Shown here in pieces: positions 1-8,412 of a stretch of DNA of 64,000 nt. Below the pieces are notes generated by a model. The model was given only the letters and a program-made list of their open reading frames with translations. It was not told where the DNA came from and did no database searches. Position 1 is the first letter of the stretch, and the number at the start of each line of letters is the position of its first letter. The position numbers and the translations under genes were made by a program. Source of the stretch: an uncultured Gammaproteobacteria bacterium (GTDB lineage Bacteria; Pseudomonadota; Gammaproteobacteria; Pseudomonadales; Pseudohongiellaceae); the NCBI GenBank assembly GCA_913060495.1, contig CAJXRP010000003.1, positions 124,001-188,000 on the forward strand, in the 5' to 3' direction.

Positions 1-56
1 GAAGGATAAAAATCCTTCCGCCTCCTAATTTCTATCTTACTAGTCCGAATTACAGA

Positions 57-2111
57 CTAGTGTGCAGCACCACCGGTAGGTTGTGCGCCGGGTAATGCCA
101 TCGCGGTAAGCTTTGAGCCGGTCTGCAGGATGATGTACTGATGTCCATCGTGCATCCAAGAGCTCATGCCATAACGGCTTCCTGCTGGCACTTCGATACG
201 ACCAATTTCTGCGCCGGTCTGCTTATCGATGCCGAACAGCAGTGGTGTACCGTCGTGGGCCAGGTCTGAGTAGATCAGCATGTTCTTCGTGGTCACCATT
301 GAAACCGGATTTCCAGTTCCCGTATTGCCAACGTCAATCCCATCCAAAGCAGGATTGTTACGGATGCGGTCAGGCGTCTCACCTGTAGGAATCTGGAAAG
401 CAATCTCACCTGTGTTCATGTCGTAGGCAGTGATATTGCTATACGGTGGTTTCCAATAAGGTAGGCCGGAAGAAAGACGTGGAGGTCTGCCGCCGGGACC
501 ATTTGCATACATCGCAAAAGTTGTTCCTGTTGGGTTAGGAATGCGAGCATCTGCTTCTTCACCAGGAATAACACGCTGCCAGCTACACTGTCTCATTGAA
601 GGCACGTATAGGAAGCCTGTAGTTGGATCGGCGACCGGTGGTGCGTAGATATTTGCGCCGCCGCCATCACCCGGACACATTGCCGAGCTGATCTTGCCTG
701 CTTCATTCGCGGCATGGATTGGCGGATTAAACAGAGGACCCATTTGGTAATTTGCCATCACTTCAAGCGCTTCTCTGCGCAGTTCTGGAGTGAAGTCGAT
801 TAGGTCGTCTTCGCTTATACCCTGCATTTCGAATGGAGGTGGCTTCGTTGGGATAGGCTGTGTAGTCGACAACTTCTCACCAGGCACTTTAGACGCTGGA
901 ACAGCACGATCTTCCATGGGCCAGATTGGCTCGCCGGTCATTCTATCGAATGTGTAGACATAGCCTTGCTTAGTTACCTGAGCAACTGCAGGTACAACGC
1001 CTCTACCAGGGATATTCAAGTCTAGTTGAATCGGCGCGGCAGGGTTGTCGTAATTCCACACATCGTGTTTTACGGTCTGGAAATGCCAGCGTCGCTCACC
1101 AGTTTCGGTATCCAGTGCGATTACACTGGTGCCGAATAGATTGTCACCAGGGCGGAAGCCGCCGTAGTAGTCGATCGTCGGCGGGTTAGTTGGAATGTAG
1201 ACGATATTGTTCTCAGGATCGGCTGTTAGTGGTGCCCAAGACGATACGTCTCCAGTCCACTGCCATGCATCGTTTTCCCAAGTCTCGTGACCGTACTCGC
1301 CCGGCTTTGGAATTACGTTGAACTTCCATTTCAGTGCACCGGTAGTCTTATCGTAAGCGAGGATATCGCCAGGGACGTTCTCTATTCTCGCCTGCAGATA
1401 ACCTTGCTCGGCAGAGTTACCAACGATGATAGTGTCATTCACTACTATTGGTGGTGATGAAGTCGTGATGTAACCAGTCTCTAGTGGAATGCCTTCGTAC
1501 GGATCGTAGGGATGTCCTAGATCAGCAAGCATGTCTACGACACCAGTCTCAGGAAAGCCATCTACAGGCACTTGTCCGCCGAAGCCTTCAAGTGGAGCGC
1601 CGGTTTCGGCATCAAGGGCTACTAGGAAGAAGCCAGGTGTGGAAATATAAACTACGCCCTTGCCGTCTATTCTGGAGTAGCCAATACCTTTGCCGTAGGA
1701 GGCGCGCATGGAGTATTCCCAGCGACCTGTGTTTGGCAAACGATAGGCCCAAAGTGTTTCGCCTGTCTTAGGGTCGATCGCAACGACGTTACGACGGGGA
1801 CCAGAAACGGTGAATAACTTACCGTCTACATAAGTAGGTGTGGAGCGGCCAGCACGGCCATTAAAACTGCTGCCATCCCATTCCCAGGCAACTTCGAGTT
1901 CGTCGAAGTTCTCGGCGGTAATCTCATCGGCTGGGGTGTAACGGGTGTGGGCGTAGTCGCCACCGAGGGTAAACCACTCGGCAGTGTCATCGTTGACTAG
2001 ATTCTGACTCATGCCAATCTGCGGCAAAATGCACAGAACGGCTGCCAAAATGCTTAAACGTGCAAGCATCGATGGCTTTGAGCCTGAATTTATTGAAGAA
2101 GGTGATTCCAT
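57..2111 (-). CDS. Exported PQQ-dependent dehydrogenase (tandem copy A)
   Basis: 684 residues with an N-terminal hydrophobic stretch ending near IGMSQN, read as a signal peptide, so the enzyme should act in the periplasm. The rest is an eight-bladed quinoprotein propeller: repeated tryptophan-docking turns such as TGERRWHF and TGEPIWPM, and the WNYDNPAAP block that resembles the HHDxWDYDxPAQP block of glucose/quinate-type quinoproteins. No CxxCH is present, so there is no fused cytochrome c. The family oxidises alcohols or sugars and passes electrons to quinone or cytochrome; the substrate cannot be told. The ATG is preceded by GAGG at good spacing. The downstream gene-length neighbour at 2286-4343 is a close paralogue with a similar leader, implying a recent tandem duplication. 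No pqq synthesis genes are near. Confidence 0.9.
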   Translation of the reverse strand: MESPSSINSGSKPSMLARLSILAAVLCILPQIGMSQNLVNDDTAEWFTLGGDYAHTRYTPADEITAENFDELEVAWEWDGSSFNGRAGRSTPTYVDGKLFTVSGPRRNVVAIDPKTGETLWAYRLPNTGRWEYSMRASYGKGIGYSRIDGKGVVYISTPGFFLVALDAETGAPLEGFGGQVPVDGFPETGVVDMLADLGHPYDPYEGIPLETGYITTSSPPIVVNDTIIVGNSAEQGYLQARIENVPGDILAYDKTTGALKWKFNVIPKPGEYGHETWENDAWQWTGDVSSWAPLTADPENNIVYIPTNPPTIDYYGGFRPGDNLFGTSVIALDTETGERRWHFQTVKHDVWNYDNPAAPIQLDLNIPGRGVVPAVAQVTKQGYVYTFDRMTGEPIWPMEDRAVPASKVPGEKLSTTQPIPTKPPPFEMQGISEDDLIDFTPELRREALEVMANYQMGPLFNPPIHAANEAGKISSAMCPGDGGGANIYAPPVADPTTGFLYVPSMRQCSWQRVIPGEEADARIPNPTGTTFAMYANGPGGRPPRLSSGLPYWKPPYSNITAYDMNTGEIAFQIPTGETPDRIRNNPALDGIDVGNTGTGNPVSMVTTKNMLIYSDLAHDGTPLLFGIDKQTGAEIGRIEVPAGSRYGMSSWMHDGHQYIILQTGSKLTAMALPGAQPTGGAAH

Positions 2112-2203
2112 TGTTATAGCCTCATTAGATACAAAATCCAGTGGAGGATAGCATAGGCTATATAGCTAGTGATAAGAGGGATGGTAAGAAATTGCTCAAT
2201 AAA

Positions 2204-2245
2204 AAAGGCCGAAAGAATTTAGCATTCTTTCGGCCTTTGTTTTTT
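2204..2245 (-). terminator. Rho-independent terminator after PQQ dehydrogenase copy B
   Basis: A perfect 15-bp stem (AAAGGCCGAAAGAAT / ATTCTTTCGGCCTTT) with a 5-base loop lies just past the stop of the minus-strand gene. T-rich tracts lie on both sides, so it can terminate in either direction. It separates the two paralogues, so copy A probably has its own promoter. Confidence 0.85.
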
Positions 2246-2285
2246 CGAGCTTGCTGTCTTTAGAGCAGCTAGATCGAGTTACTCT

Positions 2286-4343
2286 CTAGTGCGCAGCGCC
2301 ACCGGAAGGTTGTGCGCCAGGCATTGCCATTGCAGTAAGCTTTGAGCCTGTCTGTAGGATGATGTACTGATGTCCATCATGCATCCAAGAGCTCATGCCA
2401 TAACGGCTCTGTGCTGGTACTTCGATCTTACCAACTTCTTCGCCGGTCTGCTTATCGATACCGTAGAGCAAGGCAGTAGTGCCATCGGCGGCCATGTCTG
2501 AGTAGATCAGCATGTTCGCTGTAGTCACCATAGTGATTGCATTACCAGTTCCTGTTTCTCCGATATCAATTCCCTCTAGAGCAGGGTTATTGCGGATACG
2601 GTCAGGTGTCTCACCTGTAGGAATCTGGAAAGCAATCTCGCCTGTGTTCATATCGTAAGCAGTGATATTGCTGTACGGCGGCTTCCAGTAAGGAAGGCCT
2701 GAAGAAAGACGCGGTGGTCTTGGGCGAGCGCCATTAGCGTAGGCTGCGAAAGTAGAACCTGTTGGTTGGTCGATGCGAGCATCGGCTTCTTCGCCAGGGA
2801 TAATTCGCTGCCAGCTACAAGCTCTTCTTGATGTTACATAGAGGAAGCCCGTAGTTGGGTCAGCTACTGGTGGGTTATTGATGTTTGCACCACCACCGTC
2901 ACCTGGGCACATAGCAGAGGCTATCTTGCCGGCAGGATCCGAGTCGTGAATGGGTGGATTAAACAAAGGGCCCATGTCGTAGTTAGCCAGCACTTCAAGT
3001 GCTTCGCGACGCAGCTGAGGAGTGAAGTCGATTAGATCTTCTTCGCTCAAACCCTGCATTTCGAAAGCGGGTGGCTTAGTTGGGAAAGGCTGTGTAGCTG
3101 AAAGCTTCTCGCCGGGAACATTAGACGCTGGAACAGCGCGCTCTTCCATTGGCCAGATTGGCTCGCCAGTCATACGATCGAAAGAGTAAACAAAGCCCTG
3201 CTTTGTAACCTGATGTACAGAAGGCACTACACCTCTGCCCGCAATATTCAGGTCTAGCTGAATAGGCGCGGCCGGGTTGTCGTAGTTCCAAACATCATGA
3301 TGCACTGTCTGGAAGTGCCAGCGGCGTTCGCCAGTTTCTGTATCCAGTGCTATCAGGCTAGTACCAAACAGACCATCACCAGGGCGGAAGCCGCCGTAGT
3401 AATCGATCGTTGGTGGGTTAGTTGGAACGTAAACGATGTTGTTCTCAGGGTCAGCTGTTAGCGGTGCCCAAGACGATACGTCGCCAGTCCACTGCCAAGC
3501 ATCGTTTTCCCAAGTCTCATGGCCGTACTCGCCCGGACGTGGAATCACGTTGAATTTCCATTTGAACTCACCAGTAGTCTTGTCGTAGGCCAAGATATCG
3601 CCAGGGATATTCTCGACTCTCGCCTGCAGATAACCTTGCTCGGCAGAGTTACCAACGACGATAGTGTCATTGACCACAATCGGTGGTGATGAAGTAGTAA
3701 TGTAACCAACCTCTAGTGGAATACCTTCGTACGGATCGTAGGGATGTCCCAGATCAGCAAGCATGTCCACGACGCCAGTCTCAGGGAAGCCCTCTACTGG
3801 AACCTGTCCACCGAAGCCCTCGAGAGGTGCGCCAGTTTCGGCATCAAGTGCTACAAGGAAGAAACCAGGTGTAGAGATGTAAACCACCCCTTTACCGTCG
3901 ATACGTGAGTAAGTGATGCCTTTGCCGTAGGAGGCGCGCATGGAGTATTCCCAGCGACCGGTATTCGGCAGGCGGTAGGACCACAAAGTTTCGCCAGTCT
4001 TAGGGTCGATCGCAACTACGTTGCGGCGAGCTCCAGAAACGGTGAATAACTTGCCATCTACATAAGTGGGAGTTGAACGACCTGATTGGCCGCCGAAGCT
4101 GGCGCCATCCCATTCCCAAGCGACTTCGAGTTCGTCGAAGTTCTCAGCCGTAATTTCATCGGCAGGAGTGTAGCGGGTGTGGGCGTAGTCGCCGCCAAGA
4201 GTAAACCACTCGGCAGTGTCGTCTGTGACCAGATTCTGGCTCATGCCAATCTGCGGCAAGATGCCCAGAACGGCGGCCAGACAGCTCATTGTTGCAAGCT
4301 TTCTAGGCTGCGAGCCGAATAGTGTTGAAGGACTTAGTTTCAT
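2286..4343 (-). CDS. Exported PQQ-dependent dehydrogenase (tandem copy B)
   Basis: 685 residues, colinear with the neighbouring copy A and identical to it over most blocks. The signal peptide ends near IGMSQN as in copy A; the propeller carries the same WNYDNPAAP block, MCPGDGGGANI segment and C-terminal SRYGMSSWMHDGHQYI segment. Differences cluster in a few surface-like stretches (for example the region after CSWQR), as expected when one copy changes substrate or expression. GAGG sits in front of the ATG within a leader shared with copy A. No haem motif. A periplasmic quinoprotein oxidising an unknown alcohol or sugar is the safest call. Confidence 0.9.
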   Translation of the reverse strand: MKLSPSTLFGSQPRKLATMSCLAAVLGILPQIGMSQNLVTDDTAEWFTLGGDYAHTRYTPADEITAENFDELEVAWEWDGASFGGQSGRSTPTYVDGKLFTVSGARRNVVAIDPKTGETLWSYRLPNTGRWEYSMRASYGKGITYSRIDGKGVVYISTPGFFLVALDAETGAPLEGFGGQVPVEGFPETGVVDMLADLGHPYDPYEGIPLEVGYITTSSPPIVVNDTIVVGNSAEQGYLQARVENIPGDILAYDKTTGEFKWKFNVIPRPGEYGHETWENDAWQWTGDVSSWAPLTADPENNIVYVPTNPPTIDYYGGFRPGDGLFGTSLIALDTETGERRWHFQTVHHDVWNYDNPAAPIQLDLNIAGRGVVPSVHQVTKQGFVYSFDRMTGEPIWPMEERAVPASNVPGEKLSATQPFPTKPPAFEMQGLSEEDLIDFTPQLRREALEVLANYDMGPLFNPPIHDSDPAGKIASAMCPGDGGGANINNPPVADPTTGFLYVTSRRACSWQRIIPGEEADARIDQPTGSTFAAYANGARPRPPRLSSGLPYWKPPYSNITAYDMNTGEIAFQIPTGETPDRIRNNPALEGIDIGETGTGNAITMVTTANMLIYSDMAADGTTALLYGIDKQTGEEVGKIEVPAQSRYGMSSWMHDGHQYIILQTGSKLTAMAMPGAQPSGGAAH

Positions 4344-4600
4344 TTTTATAGCCTCATTTTAGATGCAAAACCAAGTGGAGGATACCATAGCCAATATAAG
4401 GAGTGATCAGCAGGACTGTAATAAAGTGTGATAAAAAACGAGATAATAGGGCTAGCCAATTTCCCTAGGTTGAGGGGGTTCTATGCCGCCTATATTTTCG
4501 GAGATCAGCGTAATACGTGGGATCTAGCTTATTCCTTCCACTTGCCTGTCGCCCCTGCTAGTCTCTGGCCTCTATGCTGAAAATTCCAAGGAGAATTAGC
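4344..4600. promoter_or_regulatory. Divergent intergenic region, PQQ copy B / TRAP operon
   Basis: About 255 bases between genes transcribed away from each other. The side next to the PQQ gene holds the leader shared with copy A (TGAGGCTATA, GTGGAGGATA). The TRAP side ends in AAGGAG followed by GTG. Promoters for both directions must lie here, but I cannot place convincing -35/-10 pairs. Confidence 0.4.
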
Positions 4601-5803
4601 GTGCCGTCGAAGTACCCGAAATCACTACCTTTGCGTGGAACTACCTCTTTTAAACTGCCTTCTCTACTGGCTTCTCTAGTTGTTTCAGTGTCACTGACAA
4701 ATACGGTCTCAGCCCAACCCAGTCAGCCTGAATTACCCCGTCAGATGGCTTGGACGGCTTATAATCTAGGATCCACCGGCTATAATCAGGCAGTGGCCAT
4801 CGGTGCCATGCTGCGGGATAAATACAATGTCACTTTGCGCGTTATTCCGGGGCAGAACGATGTCTCTCGATTGTTACCGCTGAAGACTGGCCGGGTTGAT
4901 TTCACCGCCAATGGCGTGGCTACCTATTTCGCACAGGAAGGCATGTTTCAGTTCGCTAATCCGGAGTGGGGGCCGCAGCCTTTGCGTCTATTGATGACCT
5001 CTAATGGCTTGAGCAATCAGGCAGTAGCTGTAGCTGCTGATACGGGCATTACCAGCTTCGCCGAACTGCGTGGGCGTCGAGTGCCATTCGTGCGAGCGGC
5101 TCCGGCATTGAATGTGTCCATGGAGGCCTATTTGGCCTGCGGAGGGCTGACTTGGGATGACGTTGTTCGCGTCGACTTCCCTGGCTACGATGCGAAGTGG
5201 AATGGCGTGATCAATGGCGATGTGGATGTCGCCTTCGGTACCACCGTATCGGGCCCACCGTTCAGACTCGAAGCTTCTCCGCGTGGCATACATTGGTTGC
5301 CGGCGCCCCATGATGACGAGGGCTGCTGGGAGCGGATGCAGGCTGTAGGTCCGTATTTCACAAAACACACCGCGACTCGCGGTGCCTCTATTGATGATGA
5401 GAATACCCACGAAGCAGGGACTTACCCTTATCCGTTACTGACTACACTTGCTACTCAAGATAGCGACTTTGTGTATTCGCTCACTCGCGTAATCAATGAA
5501 AACTATGACGAGTTCAAAGACTCCGATCCTGGCGCTATCGGCTGGGCAGTAGAGTCGCAGGTTTTCGATTGGGTCGTGCCCTATCATGAGGGTGCCGTAA
5601 GTTATTGGCGTGAAGTTGGAGTGTGGACTGACGAATTTGAGGCGCACAATCAAGCGCTTATTCAGAGGCAGGAAGTGTTGATTGCGGCGTGGGCAGAAAT
5701 GGAAGCTCGAGGTGTGCGTGATAAAGATGCCTTCGTTGAATCCTGGCAACAACTGCGCGCGGAGCGTCTGGACGAAGCTGGCTTCGATCCGGTCTGGCGT
5801 TAG
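4601..5803 (+). CDS. TAXI family TRAP transporter solute-binding protein
   Basis: Periplasmic binding protein of the TAXI type that feeds a TRAP permease. I start it at the GTG at 4601 because AAGGAG lies 7 bases upstream; the longer ATG at 4574 has no ribosome site and would put an odd basic tail before the signal peptide (hydrophobic LLASLVVSVSLTNTVSAQ). Family signs are the GSTGYNQAVAIGAML stretch after the signal, LLPLKTGRVDF, and the central GVINGDVDVAFG. The result is about 400 residues, slightly longer than many TAXI proteins. Its stop overlaps the permease GTG by one base (TAGTG), implying translational coupling. The ligand is unknown; dicarboxylates and glutamate are known for relatives. 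Confidence 0.9.
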   Translation: MPSKYPKSLPLRGTTSFKLPSLLASLVVSVSLTNTVSAQPSQPELPRQMAWTAYNLGSTGYNQAVAIGAMLRDKYNVTLRVIPGQNDVSRLLPLKTGRVDFTANGVATYFAQEGMFQFANPEWGPQPLRLLMTSNGLSNQAVAVAADTGITSFAELRGRRVPFVRAAPALNVSMEAYLACGGLTWDDVVRVDFPGYDAKWNGVINGDVDVAFGTTVSGPPFRLEASPRGIHWLPAPHDDEGCWERMQAVGPYFTKHTATRGASIDDENTHEAGTYPYPLLTTLATQDSDFVYSLTRVINENYDEFKDSDPGAIGWAVESQVFDWVVPYHEGAVSYWREVGVWTDEFEAHNQALIQRQEVLIAAWAEMEARGVRDKDAFVESWQQLRAERLDEAGFDPVWR

Positions 5804-7773
5804 TGGCTACAACACCTAGAGAGCTACCAAAGGTACTGCGCTGGCTAACAGGCGCGGTCGCCGTCGCCAGTGCTTTTCTTGCAATGGACTCGCTGCGTCT
5901 GTTTTCCGAGAGTCCGCTCTTGGATTTTGTGATCACTGTTCAAAATCATTACTACTATGCCCTGATGGGCTTGTTGTTGCCGCTTTGCTTTCTAATCTAT
6001 CCGTCATTTCGTAGTCCCAAGAGTTACTGGCTCGATGGCTTTCTTGCTCTTGCAACATTCGGAGCCTGCGGATTCTTCTTCATTAACGCGGAAACTATGC
6101 TCGACTACGGCTGGGAGTTTTTAGCGCCGGCCTACGCGGTATGGGTGAGCTATTTGCTTTGGGCGTTGATCATGGAGGGGGTGCGCCGTGCCGGTGGCTG
6201 GGTATTGTTCTTTCTTGTTCTAATATTTTCCCTCTATCCTGTAGTTGCAGATAGATTGCCCGGGCCTATTTCAGGCATGTCATCTTCAATATCTGAAACC
6301 GCCTCCTATCACGTCATGAGTATAGAGAGCATTCTCGGTTTGCCGTTTCGCGCCTATGCACAACTCGTCATTGGCTTTTTAATATTTGGTATCGCACTAC
6401 AGCATACCGGTGGCGGTCGTTTCTTTATTAATCTCGCGTTTGCCTTGTTCGGTCACGTTCGTGGAGGCTCTGCCAAGGTGGCAATTGTATCCAGCGGATT
6501 GATGGGCTCCATGAGTGGTAGCGTAATTACTAATGTGCTGACCACGGGGCAGATGACAATCCCTGCCATGAAGAAGAACGGCATGGAGAAGGAGTATGCC
6601 GCCGGTGTAGAAGCCTGTGCTTCTACCGGAGGAGTGTTGTTGCCACCTATTATGGGCTCAACTGCATTTGTTATGGCGACTTTTCTCAATGTCGCCTACA
6701 CCACCGTTGCGCTAGCCGCCGCTATTCCTGCCTTCTTGTACTTTTTTGGATTGTTCATTCAGGTTGATGCCTATGCCGCACGAAAGGGGCTTGTCGGCAC
6801 GCCGCGGGAAGAGTTGCCTAGTGTGGGTGAGACGATGAAGCAGGGTTGGTTTTATCTGGCTGCATTCGCCGTACTAATTTTTCTTCTCGTCTATTTGCAG
6901 CGCGAAGCGGTAGCTCCGTTTTATGCCACGGGAATGCTGCTGGTGTTAAATCAGTTATTTCCGAGTCACCGCTGGAATATGAATGAGGCAGGTGCGTTTC
7001 TTTTTGCAACAGGCAAATTGTTAATGGAGCTGTTAACCATCATGGCCGGCGTCGGATTGATAGTTGGCGCTTTGTCTGTGTCTGGCTTGTCGGGAACTTT
7101 GGTGAACGACTTGCTGTATATCGCCGGCGATTCCACACTATTGCTTCTGCTAATGGGTGCCTTTACTAGCTTCTTTTTAGGCATAGGCATGACGGTGACA
7201 GCAGCCTATGTTTTTCTAGCCATCGTATTGGCGCCTGCTCTGATTCAAGGCGGATTGGATCCGATGAGTGTGCATTTGTTTATTCTCTATTGGGGGATGC
7301 TCTCATTCATTACGCCGCCTGTAGCTCTGGGTGCATTCGCCGCGGCGAGCATAGCGGGAGCATCGGCTCTTTCTACTGGGTTCAAGGCGATGCGGCTCGG
7401 TAGCGTTATTTATTTTATCCCGTTTTTCTTTGTGCTGGAGCCTGCGTTAATATTGTCCGGCAGTTTATGGGATACGGTCTTCGCTACCATCAAGGTAATC
7501 GTGGGAATAATTCTGATTGCCGGCACTTTGCAGCGCTATTTGCTTGGAGTGGGTTTTCTAGATCGTAATGGGCCCTTGGGTATAGTCGGCCGTACATTAT
7601 TAATAGTTGGTGGCGGTCTGATTGCGTTGCCAACTACGGAGGTCATTGGCATCAATGTGAGTGACATGACGCTTATCATTAGCGGAGGTGCTATGGCGAT
7701 CTCGGGAGTGCTGTTGAGTAGAGGTGGGAGTTCTGATTTAGACAAAGAGGCAGGAGTAGCTTCTTCGGCTTAG
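5803..7773 (+). CDS. TRAP transporter fused 4TM/12TM permease
   Basis: 656 residues of almost continuous membrane segments. The N-terminal part corresponds to the small DctQ-like subunit and the rest to the large DctM-like subunit, a fusion that is the rule for TAXI systems. Diagnostic pieces are GGSAKVAIVSSGLMGSMSGSV, VEACASTGGVLLPPIMGSTAFVMA and the later GMLSFITPPVALGAFAAASIAG. It uses an ion gradient to import the ligand delivered by the binding protein. The start is GTG in TAGTG, overlapping the upstream stop. The gene is followed by a small DUF2834 protein, probably co-transcribed. Confidence 0.92.
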   Translation: MATTPRELPKVLRWLTGAVAVASAFLAMDSLRLFSESPLLDFVITVQNHYYYALMGLLLPLCFLIYPSFRSPKSYWLDGFLALATFGACGFFFINAETMLDYGWEFLAPAYAVWVSYLLWALIMEGVRRAGGWVLFFLVLIFSLYPVVADRLPGPISGMSSSISETASYHVMSIESILGLPFRAYAQLVIGFLIFGIALQHTGGGRFFINLAFALFGHVRGGSAKVAIVSSGLMGSMSGSVITNVLTTGQMTIPAMKKNGMEKEYAAGVEACASTGGVLLPPIMGSTAFVMATFLNVAYTTVALAAAIPAFLYFFGLFIQVDAYAARKGLVGTPREELPSVGETMKQGWFYLAAFAVLIFLLVYLQREAVAPFYATGMLLVLNQLFPSHRWNMNEAGAFLFATGKLLMELLTIMAGVGLIVGALSVSGLSGTLVNDLLYIAGDSTLLLLLMGAFTSFFLGIGMTVTAAYVFLAIVLAPALIQGGLDPMSVHLFILYWGMLSFITPPVALGAFAAASIAGASALSTGFKAMRLGSVIYFIPFFFVLEPALILSGSLWDTVFATIKVIVGIILIAGTLQRYLLGVGFLDRNGPLGIVGRTLLIVGGGLIALPTTEVIGINVSDMTLIISGGAMAISGVLLSRGGSSDLDKEAGVASSA

Positions 7774-7856
7774 GCCTAAACAAAGATTCGGCAATAGAAA
7801 TTTTTAGTGCCAAGTAAATGCATCGCTTGGCAAGATAGTCGTAACGAGGAAAAATA

Positions 7857-8180
7857 ATGAAAACTACTGGGTTACAGTTTTTGTATGGCGTGTTGGCGAT
7901 TGTTGGTGTGTTTGTTACTTGGTATTTTAATCTTCAGCCGATGGAGATGAGTTACATAGAGGGCCTGTATGCGAACCCTGCTGCATCTTCCTTTACGAAT
8001 GATTTGATCGTCGTGGTTACTGCGTTTCTTGTTTGGTCATTTGTGGAGACGGGGCGACTCAAGATGTCTTACGGTTTGTGGGCAGCGATCTTCGTTTTTA
8101 CTTTCGTTATAGCTGCCGCGATGACTGTTCCTTTGTTCATGTTGTTACGAGAGCGTCGCCTGCTTGCAATGGCTGATTAG
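7857..8180 (+). CDS. DUF2834 small membrane protein
   Basis: 107 residues with three predicted membrane spans. The ANPAASSFTNDLIVVVTAFLVW block and the C-terminal PLFMLLRERR are the signature of DUF2834, a family without a known function. GAGG sits at proper spacing before the ATG. It lies 83 bases after the TRAP permease on the same strand, so it may be the last gene of that operon, though many DUF2834 genes stand alone. It is followed by a large inverted repeat. Confidence 0.8.
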   Translation: MKTTGLQFLYGVLAIVGVFVTWYFNLQPMEMSYIEGLYANPAASSFTNDLIVVVTAFLVWSFVETGRLKMSYGLWAAIFVFTFVIAAAMTVPLFMLLRERRLLAMAD

Positions 8181-8184
8181 AACT

Positions 8185-8230
8185 ACTGGTACCTGGATGG
8201 GGAACATGTTCACTCCATCCAGGTACCAGT
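8185..8230. terminator. Perfect 16-bp inverted repeat, likely hairpin at a convergent junction
   Basis: ACTGGTACCTGGATGG is repeated inverted after a 14-base loop that itself contains GAACATGTTC. It starts 5 bases after the DUF2834 stop and ends just before the stop of the lyase-like remnant on the other strand. There is no T-run, so it could act as a bidirectional RNA hairpin or 3'-end protector rather than a classic intrinsic terminator. Confidence 0.6.
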
Positions 8231-8233
8231 CAG

Positions 8234-8412
8234 TTAGTTGATTTTCACCAGACCAATCTTGTTGGAGCTGCTCTGATGAATCAATAGGTTTCCTTCTTCA
8301 GTCTTCCAGACGTTTCGCACAATGCCTACACCCGATGGAATTGCCCAACTCTGAAACGATTCGCTCTTAGGATTGAAAAGCACTAAGGCATCGGCGCGCG
8401 ATATAGCTGCGG
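8234..8412 (-). pseudogene. C-terminal remnant of a streptogramin-lyase (Vgb)-like propeller
   Basis: Reading the minus strand up to the TAA at 8234 gives an open frame of about 60 codons with no start of its own. It contains ADALVLFNPKSESFQSW, then IPSGVGIVRNVW and ends NKIGLVKIN. This matches the last blades of virginiamycin-B-lyase-like propellers, where the pattern is a phosphate-like 'FDPKTxxFxxYPLPSGxGIVR' turn, then 'NKIAxVxL' at the end. The frame runs into the end of the DUF5916 gene in a different register, so the rest of the gene has been lost, probably by deletion. It was below the length limit of the ORF track. Confidence 0.6.
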
